The translations under genes were made by a program, and so were the position numbers. Below, piece after piece: positions 12,382 through 23,670 of a DNA stretch of 64,000 nucleotides. This DNA comes from Brasenia schreberi. Taxonomy: Eukaryota; Streptophyta; Magnoliopsida; Nymphaeales; Cabombaceae. Position 1 is the first letter of the stretch, and each line of letters opens with the position of its first letter. Under the pieces are notes generated by a model. The model ran no database searches. It was not told the DNA's origin and saw only the letters and a program-made list of their open reading frames with translations. Location: NCBI GenBank assembly GCA_036023115.1, contig JAYKKT010000079.1, positions 13,693,501 through 13,757,500 on the forward strand, written 5' to 3'.

Positions 12382-12640
12382 CTGAAACGTCGAATACGAA
12401 ACCTAGGAAACTCGAAAAGCGGCGACTTTCGCCCAATCGGCGGCCAAATACGACGACAAACCGACCGTGATTCGACAAAGAAGCAGCAGGTATCGATAGA
12501 AACCAAAAGAGAACAATTAATCGAAGAAATACTGCAGGACTTTAGTGGGATTTCCCGGAGCCGCGAAAAAGGGCGTCTTCCTCCTTCCGTTCACTCACCA
12601 AGGAAACCTTTTTATTTTTTAGTACTCAGTGTAGCGGTAC
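12382..12640 (-). promoter_or_regulatory. Putative 5' leader and proximal promoter of the ARI gene
   Basis: This is the sequence upstream of the ARI start codon. It is locally more GC-rich than the surroundings (CG-containing block 12380-12600), as expected for a 5' UTR. No convincing TATA box or transcript start can be assigned by eye. Confidence 0.35.
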
Positions 12641-14390
12641 GAAATTACATAAATATCCCTCACTGGTATGGTAATGGGATTGTCAACCGATGGACCCAAC
12701 TGGATCCGGAACCAATTTCCAGTTACGGGTTCCAGTACCATGCCGGATTTGGTTCTTGCCCGTATCGGATCTACCATGGGGGAAAAATCATATCCAATTG
12801 TATAAGGATGACATAAACAGTACTGGAAAATAGCAAGAAACATAATCTCTTCTAACTTGTTACATAATGTAATACTTTTCGGATCCTAATGCGAACTCAA
12901 GTTGGATCTGGGTTTGGAATCATTTTCCTGAACTATATGAAGCTTCACATACCGGTCAGACATAACTAATGGACAGTGGATAGATAACGCATATTTCTTC
13001 GGTTATCACCTTTACGGTTTACGGTAAGAAGCCTTTTCAGGAAGAAAAAAACAGAAATAGGTCGCGGTCGAGTCGGGTCGGCCCAAACTGGAAACATTAA
13101 GAACCAGACCTCAAATGGGGGTTGGGGCTTCTTTGGGTCCGGATCGGGTGAGGTCAGACTGGAGAAATTGAGAACCAAATCCGAACTGCGTTATTTGGGT
13201 TGGGGATTATTTGAATCTGGGTCTCGTTTGGGTTTATTTGGGTCATATCACATATGGATGGACTCGGGTGGGTTTTATAGGATCCAGAATAGCATCAGGC
13301 TCTTGAGAACCCAACTCGAACTGGAACTGATTTTTTGGTTTCCTTACAGTTGAATCATCCTAGGCCTAATTACACAATGTGGTTTTAAGATTGTGTTTCA
13401 TCAGGTTAGGATAGTTACTCAGGATGACAATTTCGTGTTTTGGATGTGTTTCTGTCGTGTTGGATTGTTACTCGGACACTGCATAAAATAGTTTCTATTG
13501 CTAGTCAACCCAATATGAACCCTGTAATATGTTTCGTACCAAAACTAGTTCAACCAGTCTGATACAAGAATAAATGGGTGAACGCCCACATTTAGTGGGA
13601 AATAGAGTTGTTGAATAAACAAACAAATTACCTTAATACCTTTGATGTTTGAAAATGTGTCTTTTCTCTCTCTCTCTTACTCTTTGTCTTTCTATTTTTT
13701 CCGTCAATCATCCTATGTCATTTTTTTGGTGATTCACAACTTGAAGCTCGATTCAATGCACGATATTAAATCATCCACCATCTTATAGTGTTTTGAATCC
13801 GATTGAAAAAGGAAGAAAAAGAAAAAAGAAGAGAAAAGAGAGAGATGGGAACCAATTTGAAGAGGGTTACAATGATTTGATGGGATATTTCGTTGAGTTG
13901 AGTTGATTTACTTTTTGTAATTTATTTGATGTATTGATTTTATTTTTGGTTGAAATCAAAATAGAAAATTGAGATTAAATTCCCAACAAGAAAGATGCGC
14001 TTTATCTTCTTCTTTATGTTTCTTAATTCTCTTTTTCTTCTTCTTTTATTTTTTCTTCTTTTTGTTATTGTTATTCTTTTTTTCTTGTTATTCGTTTCAT
14101 TTTTTGCTTTTATTTTTCTTCTTTCTTTATATTCAACAAAATTCATAAGAATATGCATTGTTTAGATACAAAGAAAGCAATAATGTTAAATGAAACATCC
14201 GTCGTCAAGCAAAGAGATCATGCAAGGTAGACCTAGGTGGGAGAAAAGAGAGAAGTACTCGAATTAGGTGTGAGAGGATATAGTATTTATATGAGGGATA
14301 ATTTTGATATTTTTGAAAAAAGTGTATGAATAATAAAAGAAATATGCATATAATAATTTTTATAAATAAATAAATAAGCACATATATATA
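12641..14390. other. Intergenic; degenerate GGTTCC/GGAACC-rich segments
   Basis: No gene seen. 12650-12800 and 13060-13345 are rich in scattered GGTTC, GGAAC, GGGTCGG and GAACC words without a fixed period. 13660-13700 and 14010-14130 are pyrimidine-rich. The open frames here are low-complexity and not supported as genes. Confidence 0.45.
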
Positions 14391-14394
14391 ACCT

Positions 14395-14615
14395 GAATTT
14401 GGTGCACCATACATCATCAATAACGGGTGTACCAAATCTATTCTTTGATTTGACGGTTGATAGCTAAATTCTAAAAGTATAAAGTCGTTTTTTGAATTTA
14501 GAAAAATAACAAATATGTTGAAATTTTTATTTTTGAATTTAAATATCAACCATTAAATGTTGGATGGTACAAATTCGATACACTAGTGCATTGATGATGC
14601 TCACCAAAAACCAAT
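14395..14615. mobile_element. MITE-like element with imperfect terminal inverted repeats
   Basis: The left end TTTGGTGCACCATACATCAT is mirrored by the right end, whose reverse complement starts TTTGGTGAGCATCATCAATG. The core is AT-rich with the block TTTTTATTTTTGAATTTAA. A related core occurs at 62480-62530. The length is about 220 bp. No target duplication was established. Confidence 0.45.
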
Positions 14616-14616
14616 T

Positions 14617-14618
<2 letters not shown>

Positions 14619-14695
<77 letters not shown>

Positions 14696-14714
14696 TGATG
14701 CACACCAAAAACCA

Positions 14715-14806
<92 letters not shown>
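14619..14806. repeat. Duplicated compound microsatellite (CT)n(TA)n
   Basis: (CT)n at 14620-14654 is followed by (TA)n to 14693. A second copy of the flank GATGCACACCAAAAACCAAT is then followed by (CT)n and (AT)n to 14806. The repeated flank shows that the whole unit was duplicated. Confidence 0.9.
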
Positions 14807-14809
<3 letters not shown>

Positions 14810-16620
14810 GAAAAGTGCTGGTCACCAACATCCGAGTTATATCCAAGTCGACCTTTTGTGTCAGTTCCCATGGACACGATGTCACGAACATGACCTGAAA
14901 CACATGTCTCTGATACGAACGTAGTCCTTTCCTATCGTGTCAATGTTTATATCGCAAAAGAAAAATGCCGGTCACCAGCATCCTAGTGGGTTACATTGCC
15001 CACCGTAGTAGTTATTGCTTATTGTGTGAAGGGTAGATTTAGGTACTCCGAATGCATTAATGTTTATCTTAGTATTAGTTCGTAGACAATTGATTTCTAC
15101 TTTATCGGTAACCTGCTTGAGTTTATGATGATTAACATACAGTTTAACCCGGATTTGGCTCACAAACAATTTGAATTTGAATGTACTTATCACCTTGTGG
15201 TCATGTCCACATCCAAAACAAAATGGCCGAAAAGAATTGGGTTTTGTGAAGCGATGCTGAATTCGCCCGACCTCCTATCGAGCACCCAACTCGACACCCT
15301 CCTTATATACTGGGATCCTAATGCATATTAATCACTATAGTAGAAACCAACGCCCTTATGTACTAGGGGCTTAACGTATAAAGACATAATCACAAGCACA
15401 CAGACACGAACTAATAAATAAAGACACCATCATATGACACTCTAAATGGGACATAATTGCATACAATCCATATCCAAATCCAAACCCATTGCATATATGA
15501 TGGAAATAACTCTATGGCTGATCTAAATATGATCTACAAGACTAACCCAAATCAAATCCAAATCATATTTGGTGTCCTATGACAAAATCCAAGTTGAAAA
15601 AGAATATTGTGTCTAATTTATCGTGTGTGCACGCACACACACATATGTTAGGATTGATCAGTCAATTGCTTGACCAAAGGTTAAACATGCGACTGAAGCC
15701 TAATCGTTCACAAGCTAGGCCAATCTTCAACCATTTCAGTCGATAGTGGAAGCTAGTTTGTAGGCATTTGCCGATGACTATCTGAAGGAGGAATAATCCT
15801 CCTCAAGTCTCAATAGTTTAACCTCAAGAGCAACGATGTCTAGGTATGCAGTAGATGCCCTTTTCTTCTTCTTGCTCTTTTGGATTTCTCCAATAGCAGG
15901 AGGTGGATGGTCTACCACACATATATGTCCGTAAGAATGTACATGTATACACACATATATATGTACATACATGTATGTAATGTATTATACATATATGTAT
16001 AATATTTGTGAATAATGTAGGGAGCTCCCCGAGCACCTACCTCCATGCATACACTGTTTGATAAATAGCTCATCAATGGTTTAGATGAAGCAAATTGGTT
16101 TTGTTGCCTTGACAACATTGATTGCACAATGAGACAAACTTGGTATAGTGAACAAGTTTTCTCAAGTGTATTCATGCTATAATGGTGACACATCTTTGAT
16201 CCTTTCAAATAACGATGGATTAGAACTCATCTAATGGCATGAAAGAACAATAACGTATATTATAAAACAGGTTGTTTTGAGGTCTCAAAACAGAAAGGCA
16301 AGTTTTTTTTTCAATGGAACGAACGAGTCCAAGTTGAGTATGTATAAACCGGGTCGAATAATATGCCCCACCCACTTAGAAATGAAGTTCGTCTTCGTTT
16401 TCTCGTTCTGAAAGTCGGCTTGTCCACGGCAAATTCATAATAACCTGTCTCATGGTTTTCTTGAACGACAACTAATCTGTCCCTGCAAGAAATGGTCGCA
16501 GCTCGACTCCTAGAAGTTCTGGGGCATACATTGGATATGGACCTGGATTTGGATCTTAGCTTACAATTTTTTTCTAGAAGCCTGGAGGTCCTGGATTTTT
16601 CTTTTTCTATTTTTGGTTAC
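14807..16620. other. Intergenic, no gene seen
   Basis: Two similar direct segments start near 14811 and 14964 (GTGCTGGTCACCAACATCC and ATGCCGGTCACCAGCATCC). 15945-16010 is an ACATATATGTA-rich simple repeat. No coding region is supported. Confidence 0.45.
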
Positions 16621-16713
16621 ACTGGGGAGGCCAAAGCCAGGTATGCAGACCTCAGGTATCAAACTCACAACCAACGACTTGTGAGTCGAGCCCCTTAACC
16701 ATGTGAGCTATCG
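16621..16713 (-). mobile_element. tRNA-derived SINE fragment, family 2
   Basis: The minus strand shows a box-A-like TAGCTCACATGGTTAAGGGG, then GACTCACAAG, then a box-B-like GAGTTTGATACCTG. The same order and spacing occur at 19199-19290, and a related copy is at 28671-28761. Confidence 0.65.
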
Positions 16714-17836
16714 ATTGAAGGAAGTCCAGCTTGGTGAAATCAGTGAGCTAGTCCTACAAAATTTCTTCAAAAAATTCAGACAGTTGGATGTTTTTCTGAT
16801 TTTAGGTGAGATGGCATCTCACCCATGCATAAGGAGTGCATTTTTAATTTGTTTTCTGCCTTAACCCCAAAAGCACATACATACTAATCATTTAAAAAAA
16901 ACTAAACAAATACAGTTGGTATTGATAACTAAGTTGAATCCACCAACCTTTTAATTCTAGATTTCAAACATTTAATGCAGGCTTATAGTGTGACTATGGA
17001 CCCGGATTATCAGGATTCATATGGATTAACATTTATTTGGATTGTTTATTCTTGATATGAAATTGGAGATCCATGATTAAGATTAGCATAAACCATATTT
17101 TTCAGAAAGAACGATGCACCTTCTACATGGATGGAATAAGGAACGTGAACTTTTGAATAGCCGGAATCTGAATCATAAGTTATTCTTTCTTGGGTTCAAA
17201 GCTCTTTGGATCTTTTCTAGAACTCTGTGTCATCTCTATTTCGTGTTCATATCAAAATCAGTTTAACTCAAACCCACCCTGATTTTCCGGGCACCACTTT
17301 GGATGGACAGGAACATGGACTTTCTCAGTCATGTTAGTTTGGATTTGCCCCCCCTGGCCCTAGCACGTGTTTCAAGCCAGTTCTATTCTTTAGCTTTGTT
17401 GCTTCCGCCTATAATTTGAGCTCTAGGCTTAGAGGCTTAGACTTAGACTCGAGCATCCCCGACCAGCACCACTTAGAGAGTGTTTGACATCAGGGCCAGG
17501 GCCTGCACTCCCAGCAAATAGTTGCTTTTGAAAGGCCATGACCCTGCTTTTGTACATAAAAGGTGATCTTCCCCTGAGGATGGGCCTGCATACCAGCCCT
17601 GGGGAGTCTTGTCAAACACCCCCTTAGGGGTGGCCTAGTATCCGTGGAGCTGGGTCAGATTGCCACCCCATTTGGGGTATGCAGCGTAAACATGAAACTC
17701 AGTGCGCATGACGTACTTCCTTCCATAATGGGGATGCAGGCAAGGGATTTAGCACACTCAATTGGGTTTGAGTCATTCAAAAGTAAATGGTTGAGATTTT
17801 TAAGGACATGCTGAAATATATAATATGACAAATATC

Positions 17837-17838
<2 letters not shown>
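16714..17838. other. Intergenic, nothing recognised
   Basis: No coding segment, tRNA, tandem repeat or terminal repeat can be supported here. Confidence 0.4.

Positions 17839-17840
<2 letters not shown>

Positions 17841-17932
<92 letters not shown>
17841..17932. repeat. Compound microsatellite (CT)n(TA)n
   Basis: About 14 CT units are followed directly by about 32 TA units. Confidence 0.95.
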
Positions 17933-17935
<3 letters not shown>

Positions 17936-18347
17936 TTACATATATATAAGCAAGGGATTGTAGTTGGGTTGCCCTGAATCCAACCCAGGTTGTCCCCAGG
18001 GCTTAAAACGGACTCTAAACAAAAAAATGGGATCAAGTAAATGTCGACCTGTTTTTTATCAAGGATGGAATTTGATAGGCTTTATGTGAACTTTGACGGT
18101 AAATGCAAGGTTTTTTAAATGATTGGAGGGCATTTAAATTAGGCAAAAGAGTTTGGCGTTGGTTAAAAGTTTTCTCAAATTTCGAGTAACGGTGAGCCCA
18201 AGCTTGGTTGCTGAGCAACTCGAGCTTGGCTTGAGCTCAAAAAGTCCGAGTCGAATTCGAGTTTTTCTCCAGTCTGCTCAGGTAGCTCATGAGCAGCTTA
18301 GCTCACTTGCACCCATATTATAACACCAATTCGCAAGAAGTACCCAG

Positions 18348-18482
18348 AGCATTCACTGAACGTCGACACGCCTTGGCGTTGAAACTGCTGGTGAGGAGTT
18401 CGACTCCCAAAGGGTACATGTGTGGGTGGGTGTGGTTAGGCTTCGGCCTCCTCTTGTATGTAACCAAAAAAATAAAAAAATT
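18348..18482 (+). mobile_element. tRNA-derived SINE, family 1
   Basis: It has a degenerate tRNA-like head, box B GAGTTCGACTCCC, and the family body GGGTACATGTGTGGGTGGGT and AGGCTTCGGCCTCCTCTTGT. It ends in TGTAACC followed by an A-rich tail. The same body is at 19075, 19477 (minus), 59148 and 59301. Confidence 0.75.
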
Positions 18483-19074
18483 AGGCACATATGCAATTGG
18501 TGCCCCTTTGTTTCAATTATTGCCAGTCTTAGGTGCTTTTCCGAAAACCTTCAATTAATTAATAAAAAATCCATTTTCTTGTTTGTGTTCGTGTAAGTAT
18601 TTGTGGTAGTGCGTGTGGCCTTTAATCTTAACCACTTTTTGTGAAATAATTAAAACAAGAGATAAGACTGATCCTTAAAGGCAAATAATAGTCACACAGA
18701 CTGGCCAATCCATGTCCATAAAAATTCAATAAAGAGAGAAAAATTAATTTTCTTTAATACTTTTTAAAATTTCATTTGCTGGTTCAAGTTAATTGAGTTC
18801 GATTCAGCTGTTTTCCTGATTCTTTCTGAAAAACAATTCGATACCAAAACCGGAAGAACAAAAAAGTTGAATAAAAGTAACAAAGAGAGTAGAATAAAAA
18901 GTGTCTTTACTTTTTCGGATATGCTGAGAGAGGTTAAGTGAAATAGTGGTATTTGCATAAGTCCCATGCTTGTTTGGATAACATGGTCTTTACTTTTGTT
19001 TTGGTCATTAAATTATATTAAATTACAAAATACGTCTCTTCTTCCAACTTCTCTCATGTGATACTTCAACGAGA
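18483..19074. other. Intergenic, nothing recognised
   Basis: AT-rich stretch without a supported gene or repeat. Confidence 0.4.
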
Positions 19075-19198
19075 ACATTAGCTCAATGGGCAGAACGCTC
19101 TAGCGTCATTCCTATTGGTAGGGAGTTCGATTCTCAGCAGGCACATGTGTCGGTGTGTGCCTTAAGCTTCAGCCTTCTCTTATAAATAATTTTTTTTT
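19075..19198 (+). mobile_element. tRNA-derived SINE, family 1
   Basis: Box-A-like TTAGCTCAATGGGCAGAACG and box-B-like GAGTTCGATTCTC are followed by GCACATGTGTCGGTGTGTG, CTTCAGCCTTCTCTTATAA and a T-rich end. Confidence 0.78.
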
Positions 19199-19290
19199 AT
19201 AGCTCACTTGGTTAGGGGGTTGACTCACAAGTTGAAGTTATGAGTTTGATATCCGAAGCATGCATTTGGCTTCGAGCTCTCCCTTTAATC
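19199..19290 (+). mobile_element. tRNA-derived SINE fragment, family 2
   Basis: Box-A-like TAGCTCACTTGGTTAGGGGG, GACTCACAAG and box-B-like GAGTTTGATATCCG, then GCATGCATTTGGCTTCGAG. It lies directly behind the family 1 SINE, head to tail. Confidence 0.68.
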
Positions 19291-19476
19291 AAGTCACATC
19301 ACAAGGATCATTTAGTTTAGTGAAGATTTGCTTACTAGAACTATTTATTTGCATCAAGTTCTATAGTGTAACACATGGATTATCACACAAACAGCTTATT
19401 TTGGAGTATTTAACTACTTAAATATATGCTAGTGCAGATTTCTTTTGTTGCGGAACAGTCAATATTGATGACATTT

Positions 19477-19595
19477 CTTTCGGGGTTACAAGAGGAGGCC
19501 AGAGCCTAAAACACCCACCCACACATGCATCCACTAGGAGTTGAACTCCCCATTAGCAGCAATGGTATTAGAATGTTGAGCTAATGCCCTTGGCG
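19477..19595 (-). mobile_element. tRNA-derived SINE, family 1, with target duplication
   Basis: The minus strand gives ATTAGCTCAACATTCTA, box B GAGTTCAACTCCTAG, the GTGTGGGTGGGTGTT body, and CTCTGGCCTCCTCTTGTAAC. It is flanked by 17-bp repeats CAATATTGATGACATTT (19460-19476) and CAATATTGACGACATTT (19596-19612), one mismatch. Confidence 0.85.
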
Positions 19596-19867
19596 CAATA
19601 TTGACGACATTTTAATGCACGTATTTCACCAAACTAATGAAGAAGATGACGTTCATTTTGCATGTTAGCTTCGCCCTTTCAAAAATGGAATCTATATCTC
19701 ATATGATTCTAGATCACTAGCAAATAAAAACAATGTAAAAAATATAAGGCAACCAAAAAAGGTCCCACGTCAGCACTCCTACTACTCCCCTACCTATTTT
19801 AATCATATACTTTGAATACTAAATTAATTAATGAATTAATCATGTAATATACAAAACACAACTACAA

Positions 19868-20300
19868 TAACCAAGCCTTTTTCCATGCTAGACGGGGTTG
19901 GCTATATGGATTATTTATTTCCACATAGCTCTATCATGTGTCATGTTAGGGCTTAACTCAGAATAAGCTAGATCATTCTTTATTGTTTCTTTCCAATACT
20001 TTTGTGGTCGTCCTTTACTTATTTTAATACTTTAAAAATCTAGTTTTTCATACCTTCTCGTAAGTACTTCTTTTGATCTTCTTTCTATATGTTCAAACTA
20101 TCTTAAATGATATTCTCTCATTTTATCATTTATTGGTGTCACTCCTAATTTGTTTCTAATAACCTTATTATGTATATGATATTTTCTTGCATGACCACTC
20201 ATTCATATCAACATCTTCATTTCTGTCACGAACATCTTTTACACATGATGATTAATTGTCAAACACTCAAAACCATAAAACATGGCATGTTTAATTTATC
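19868..20300 (-). mobile_element. 5'-truncated RTE LINE tail
   Basis: The conserved RTE 3' end is seen on the minus strand (GGATTCTTTGT-type block, CCCCGTCTAG block, GTT-like tail at 19857-19868). Residues from the reverse-transcriptase C-terminus follow (VMFYGF, then [13 protein letters not shown]). It is decayed, with no target duplication found. Confidence 0.7.
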
Positions 20301-20769
20301 CCTAGAAATTTGAATATCTTTTTTCACATGCCAAAATGGTAAGAGTAACAGACTCCATGAATCGGTGGGTTTCGCAAAGCGGATAAATTGACTTGTGTTA
20401 GAACAAGATAATTTCTGTCGAAAATTATTCCATGCTTTAACCATTTTAGTGACAACTAAACAAATCTTGGAAAACTTAGGTGGTCAAGTGATATATATTT
20501 GTAAAATGCAGGCAACTTATGTAATTACCAGATATGCTATCTGGTTTTTGACATTGTTTCACGGTTTACCAACTTATGTAATTCAACTTTTTCGATTTGA
20601 AACCAAAAACAATGGTTTAGTCTTGTCGGTTTTGTTACGGTTTCAGATTGCGGGTAACCCAAATCGACCCATCTTTACCTACACCGGTCGATCTCAGTCT
20701 TTCTTGCATGTTGGATCAGGGACCCACAGGTTGGGCCAATATTGCCTTCTATAGTTCATCCATGACCAC

Positions 20770-20774
<5 letters not shown>

Positions 20775-20849
<75 letters not shown>
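20775..20849. repeat. (GA)n microsatellite
   Basis: An uninterrupted run of about 37 GA units. Confidence 0.97.
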
Positions 20850-20851
<2 letters not shown>

Positions 20852-22929
20852 CCTTTAAAACGAAACTATGACAATAAGGCATCCATATCAAGAAAGAGAG
20901 CCAGAAAACAACCCATGCCTCCTTCCATTTTCACTTTTGTTTCCTTGGAGCCGATCGGTAAGAGATCATAAGATCACATGCATCACGGGGGACCTACCAA
21001 CATAGAGCTGGCAGCGTAAGGCACCACATGAAGAACACTTCTGAAAGTAACTTGAGAGAAGATTGTATGGTGCTGGATTGACACGATTTGATGGACAGAA
21101 ATTGCTTTCAGTATATGATAGAAGTGGCCTCGGATTTGACCCTACAAGTGGGTCGGGTTGTAGTCAAATTGCACCCGATTCGAAATAAACAAACCAAAAC
21201 CCAATTGGAACTGGGGATACTCGGAGTTCGTTGTGTTTGATTGTAAAGTCTATAACTATCGAGTTGGAACTACAGTTCTAGTTCTCGTCATAATCAAACG
21301 CGTGCCTCAGCACACCCATCAGGAGGCCCATCTACTACCCACCTCCAGGAGTGAACCACTGAAAGTGCAACTGGAGTTCCAGTTTCGTGATCTCAATCAA
21401 ACACCACCACCGTAGCGAACCAAACCGGCATCGAAACCAACAATCTAGAAGGGGCAGCGCCAATTCATTTTTCTTTTCCAAATTTTGAAACCCACCTTCG
21501 CTTCATGAAATTCCAAATGAAATGGGAACCATAACCGACTTAAAGCAGGGCCAGTTCTCCTCCTATTCTAGGTTTTGGTGGAACCCAGAACCACAGGTTC
21601 AGAACCCTACACACGGAAAGATGGTCAAGCTCTATCACCATGGCGAATAGGTTTTGGTGAAACCCGAATCATGAAGCCCAGTTCTTCTCCTACACAGAAA
21701 GTTTGCTTTTCCCTATAAGGAGAACCCTGCACACGGAAATGAAATCCATTCCGCTTAGGACTCCGAATCATGAGTTTGTCTAGAAATTTAGCGTGCAAGT
21801 TTACTTTGCTCTTTCATCATTCAAAACTTGGAATCCTTTTCTTGTCGATTCTAAATCACGAGCAAAGTAAGCATACCCAAAATGCATGACGACCGAAATG
21901 GTTCAATGCTATCACATGAGAAACTGAATTTTACATCTGAATCATGTCATTCCAAATCAAAGTCATTACAATATTATCGATACAACATGATTTTATTGTA
22001 TCGATACGATTCAGGTATCTAACTGCTATTTACCAATTGTTAGGTCATATTGCATCGTATCATATGATACGGTGCGATACAATCCTCGTATTATGTGATA
22101 TATTCTTGTATTGTTCGATATAGTGTACATTTTTCAGAGATTATGTTTTCGACTTTTGAAGTCTGAGATTGCCTTAAGGATATCTTATTGATACTTTTTC
22201 TTTTCAAGAGGGTTCTTGTTCTTTTTTCTAAATCTCAAAGTCTCAAATTTCTTATTGATGAATGTTTGATAATTTTGATTCCTGTTCAATTAAGAACTAT
22301 TATAGCAAGAAAGTTTATAAACAACAGTGATAAAATGCAATTTTTTTGTACATATCATGCATAGTGAAATTAGATGTCTAAGACATCATCTAACTGAATT
22401 TGGAATGAATGTATGTGCTTATTCTAAGTGTCCCAATAAGTAAAGGCACAAATGTTAAAAAAATAAAAGATGTATAAATGAGAAGAGAAGAACCAGGAGC
22501 ACCAAGAGCAGAAGGAACACAAGAAGAACAACAAAAAAATAACTAGATTTTCTGTATTTTAAAGTTTAAAACTTTGAGAATCTATGACTCTCTCGATGTG
22601 TAATAGCTTAAAATTTAATGTAATTTTTTTTAATTGCGTTATTAAGATAGTGTTGTCTTTTATACATACGTGTGATGCATGACATTATGCATATCATAAA
22701 TTCCTTTGATATTTTATGTTTATTTTTAATATTTTTTAAAATATAAAAAATATGTAATATACCTTATCAAATATTATACACCGACATGCTATTTACAACA
22801 TTATTCCAAATCATACAAAAAAACAAACAACTGAAGATGTAAGGAACGAAGGTCTAACGCAAATGAGAACAATTTGGTATAAAGTTATTGATGAAAGGAT
22901 CTTACCCTAGAAAGCCAAAAAAACTTAGT
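20850..22929. other. Intergenic, GATACG-rich cluster at 21975-22125
   Basis: No gene seen. 21120-21300 contains scattered GGTTC/GGAAC words. 21975-22125 is a cluster of GATAC and GTATC hexamers with the palindromic core CGTATCATATGATACGG, like that at 8688-8830. Confidence 0.45.
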
Positions 22930-23208
22930 CGGAAAATTATTATCTGGTTTAGCCATTAGGGCCATCAGGGCCAGGTATCTTTGGATAATATTTACAACAA
23001 TTTGGTGGCTAAATGTTATATGACTAAAATTCAAGCGCCTTATGCAATTAGCAAATATGTTATCATACTTTTTGCAAATGTTCCGTCATTTTTACAGTTT
23101 GCCATCTTTGTGGGGACAACGGTTTCGTGGTTGTCTTTTTGTGCAATTTGGCGGAAGTCCTAGAAGTTTCTCTCGTGAATGCAAACTCCTTGCTGGGATT
23201 CCATCCTT

Positions 23209-23222
23209 CGGCTTTATATATA
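23209..23222 (+). promoter_or_regulatory. Candidate TATA box of the INT1-like gene
   Basis: GGCTTTATATATACAA lies about 450 bp upstream of the start codon, in a region without other open genes. A 5' leader of about 420 nt would follow. Position and motif are the only support. Confidence 0.35.
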
Positions 23223-23670
23223 CAATACTCGTGGACTCGCTCTTAATGGATTAAAACGAGGGTCTGCTAGCATCTGGTGGTCCTTCCGTGTTGCGTAGTT
23301 CTTCTGATTTCTGGGTATTGAATTTTTTATGAATTCAATACCTCTCTTGCTGGATTTTTTACTTTGGAAGCTCTTATTTCTGGTGAAAATCCCCTTCTTT
23401 TCTGGGGATTTCTTTGGGAGTCGAACGGCTAGATCTTGGCTTTTGAATTGGGTGTTGACTGTTCGATCGGTCTCTTTGGTTTTGTAATTGTTCCTTTCCG
23501 TTGTGAGCATTCATCGACACCCTTATCTTCGGTTCCTCGAGTCTTGCAATAATAAGTCGTTCACACAACGATCCTATCCAGTGCATTCATCGATTTGAAA
23601 GTTTGTGGTTATTTCTGAGTTTTCCTAAGTAAAACAAGAGAATTCCAAGATTAGATCTAGGAAGTAGAAG

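Noticed and set aside
12225..12506. Arginine-rich open frame on the minus strand
   Set aside because: It is an alternative frame of ARI exon 1, whose acidic frame (MDSEDDIYD) fits the family and splices correctly.
13940..14158. Lysine/arginine-rich minus-strand frame
   Set aside because: Translation of a T-rich, TTC/TTTTTC low-complexity stretch.
19081..19140. tRNA-like box A and box B
   Set aside because: It lacks a foldable tRNA with proper arms and repeats elsewhere with the same non-tRNA body, so it is a SINE.
20648..20971. Open frame with an RERERER run
   Set aside because: It is the translation of the (GA)n microsatellite.
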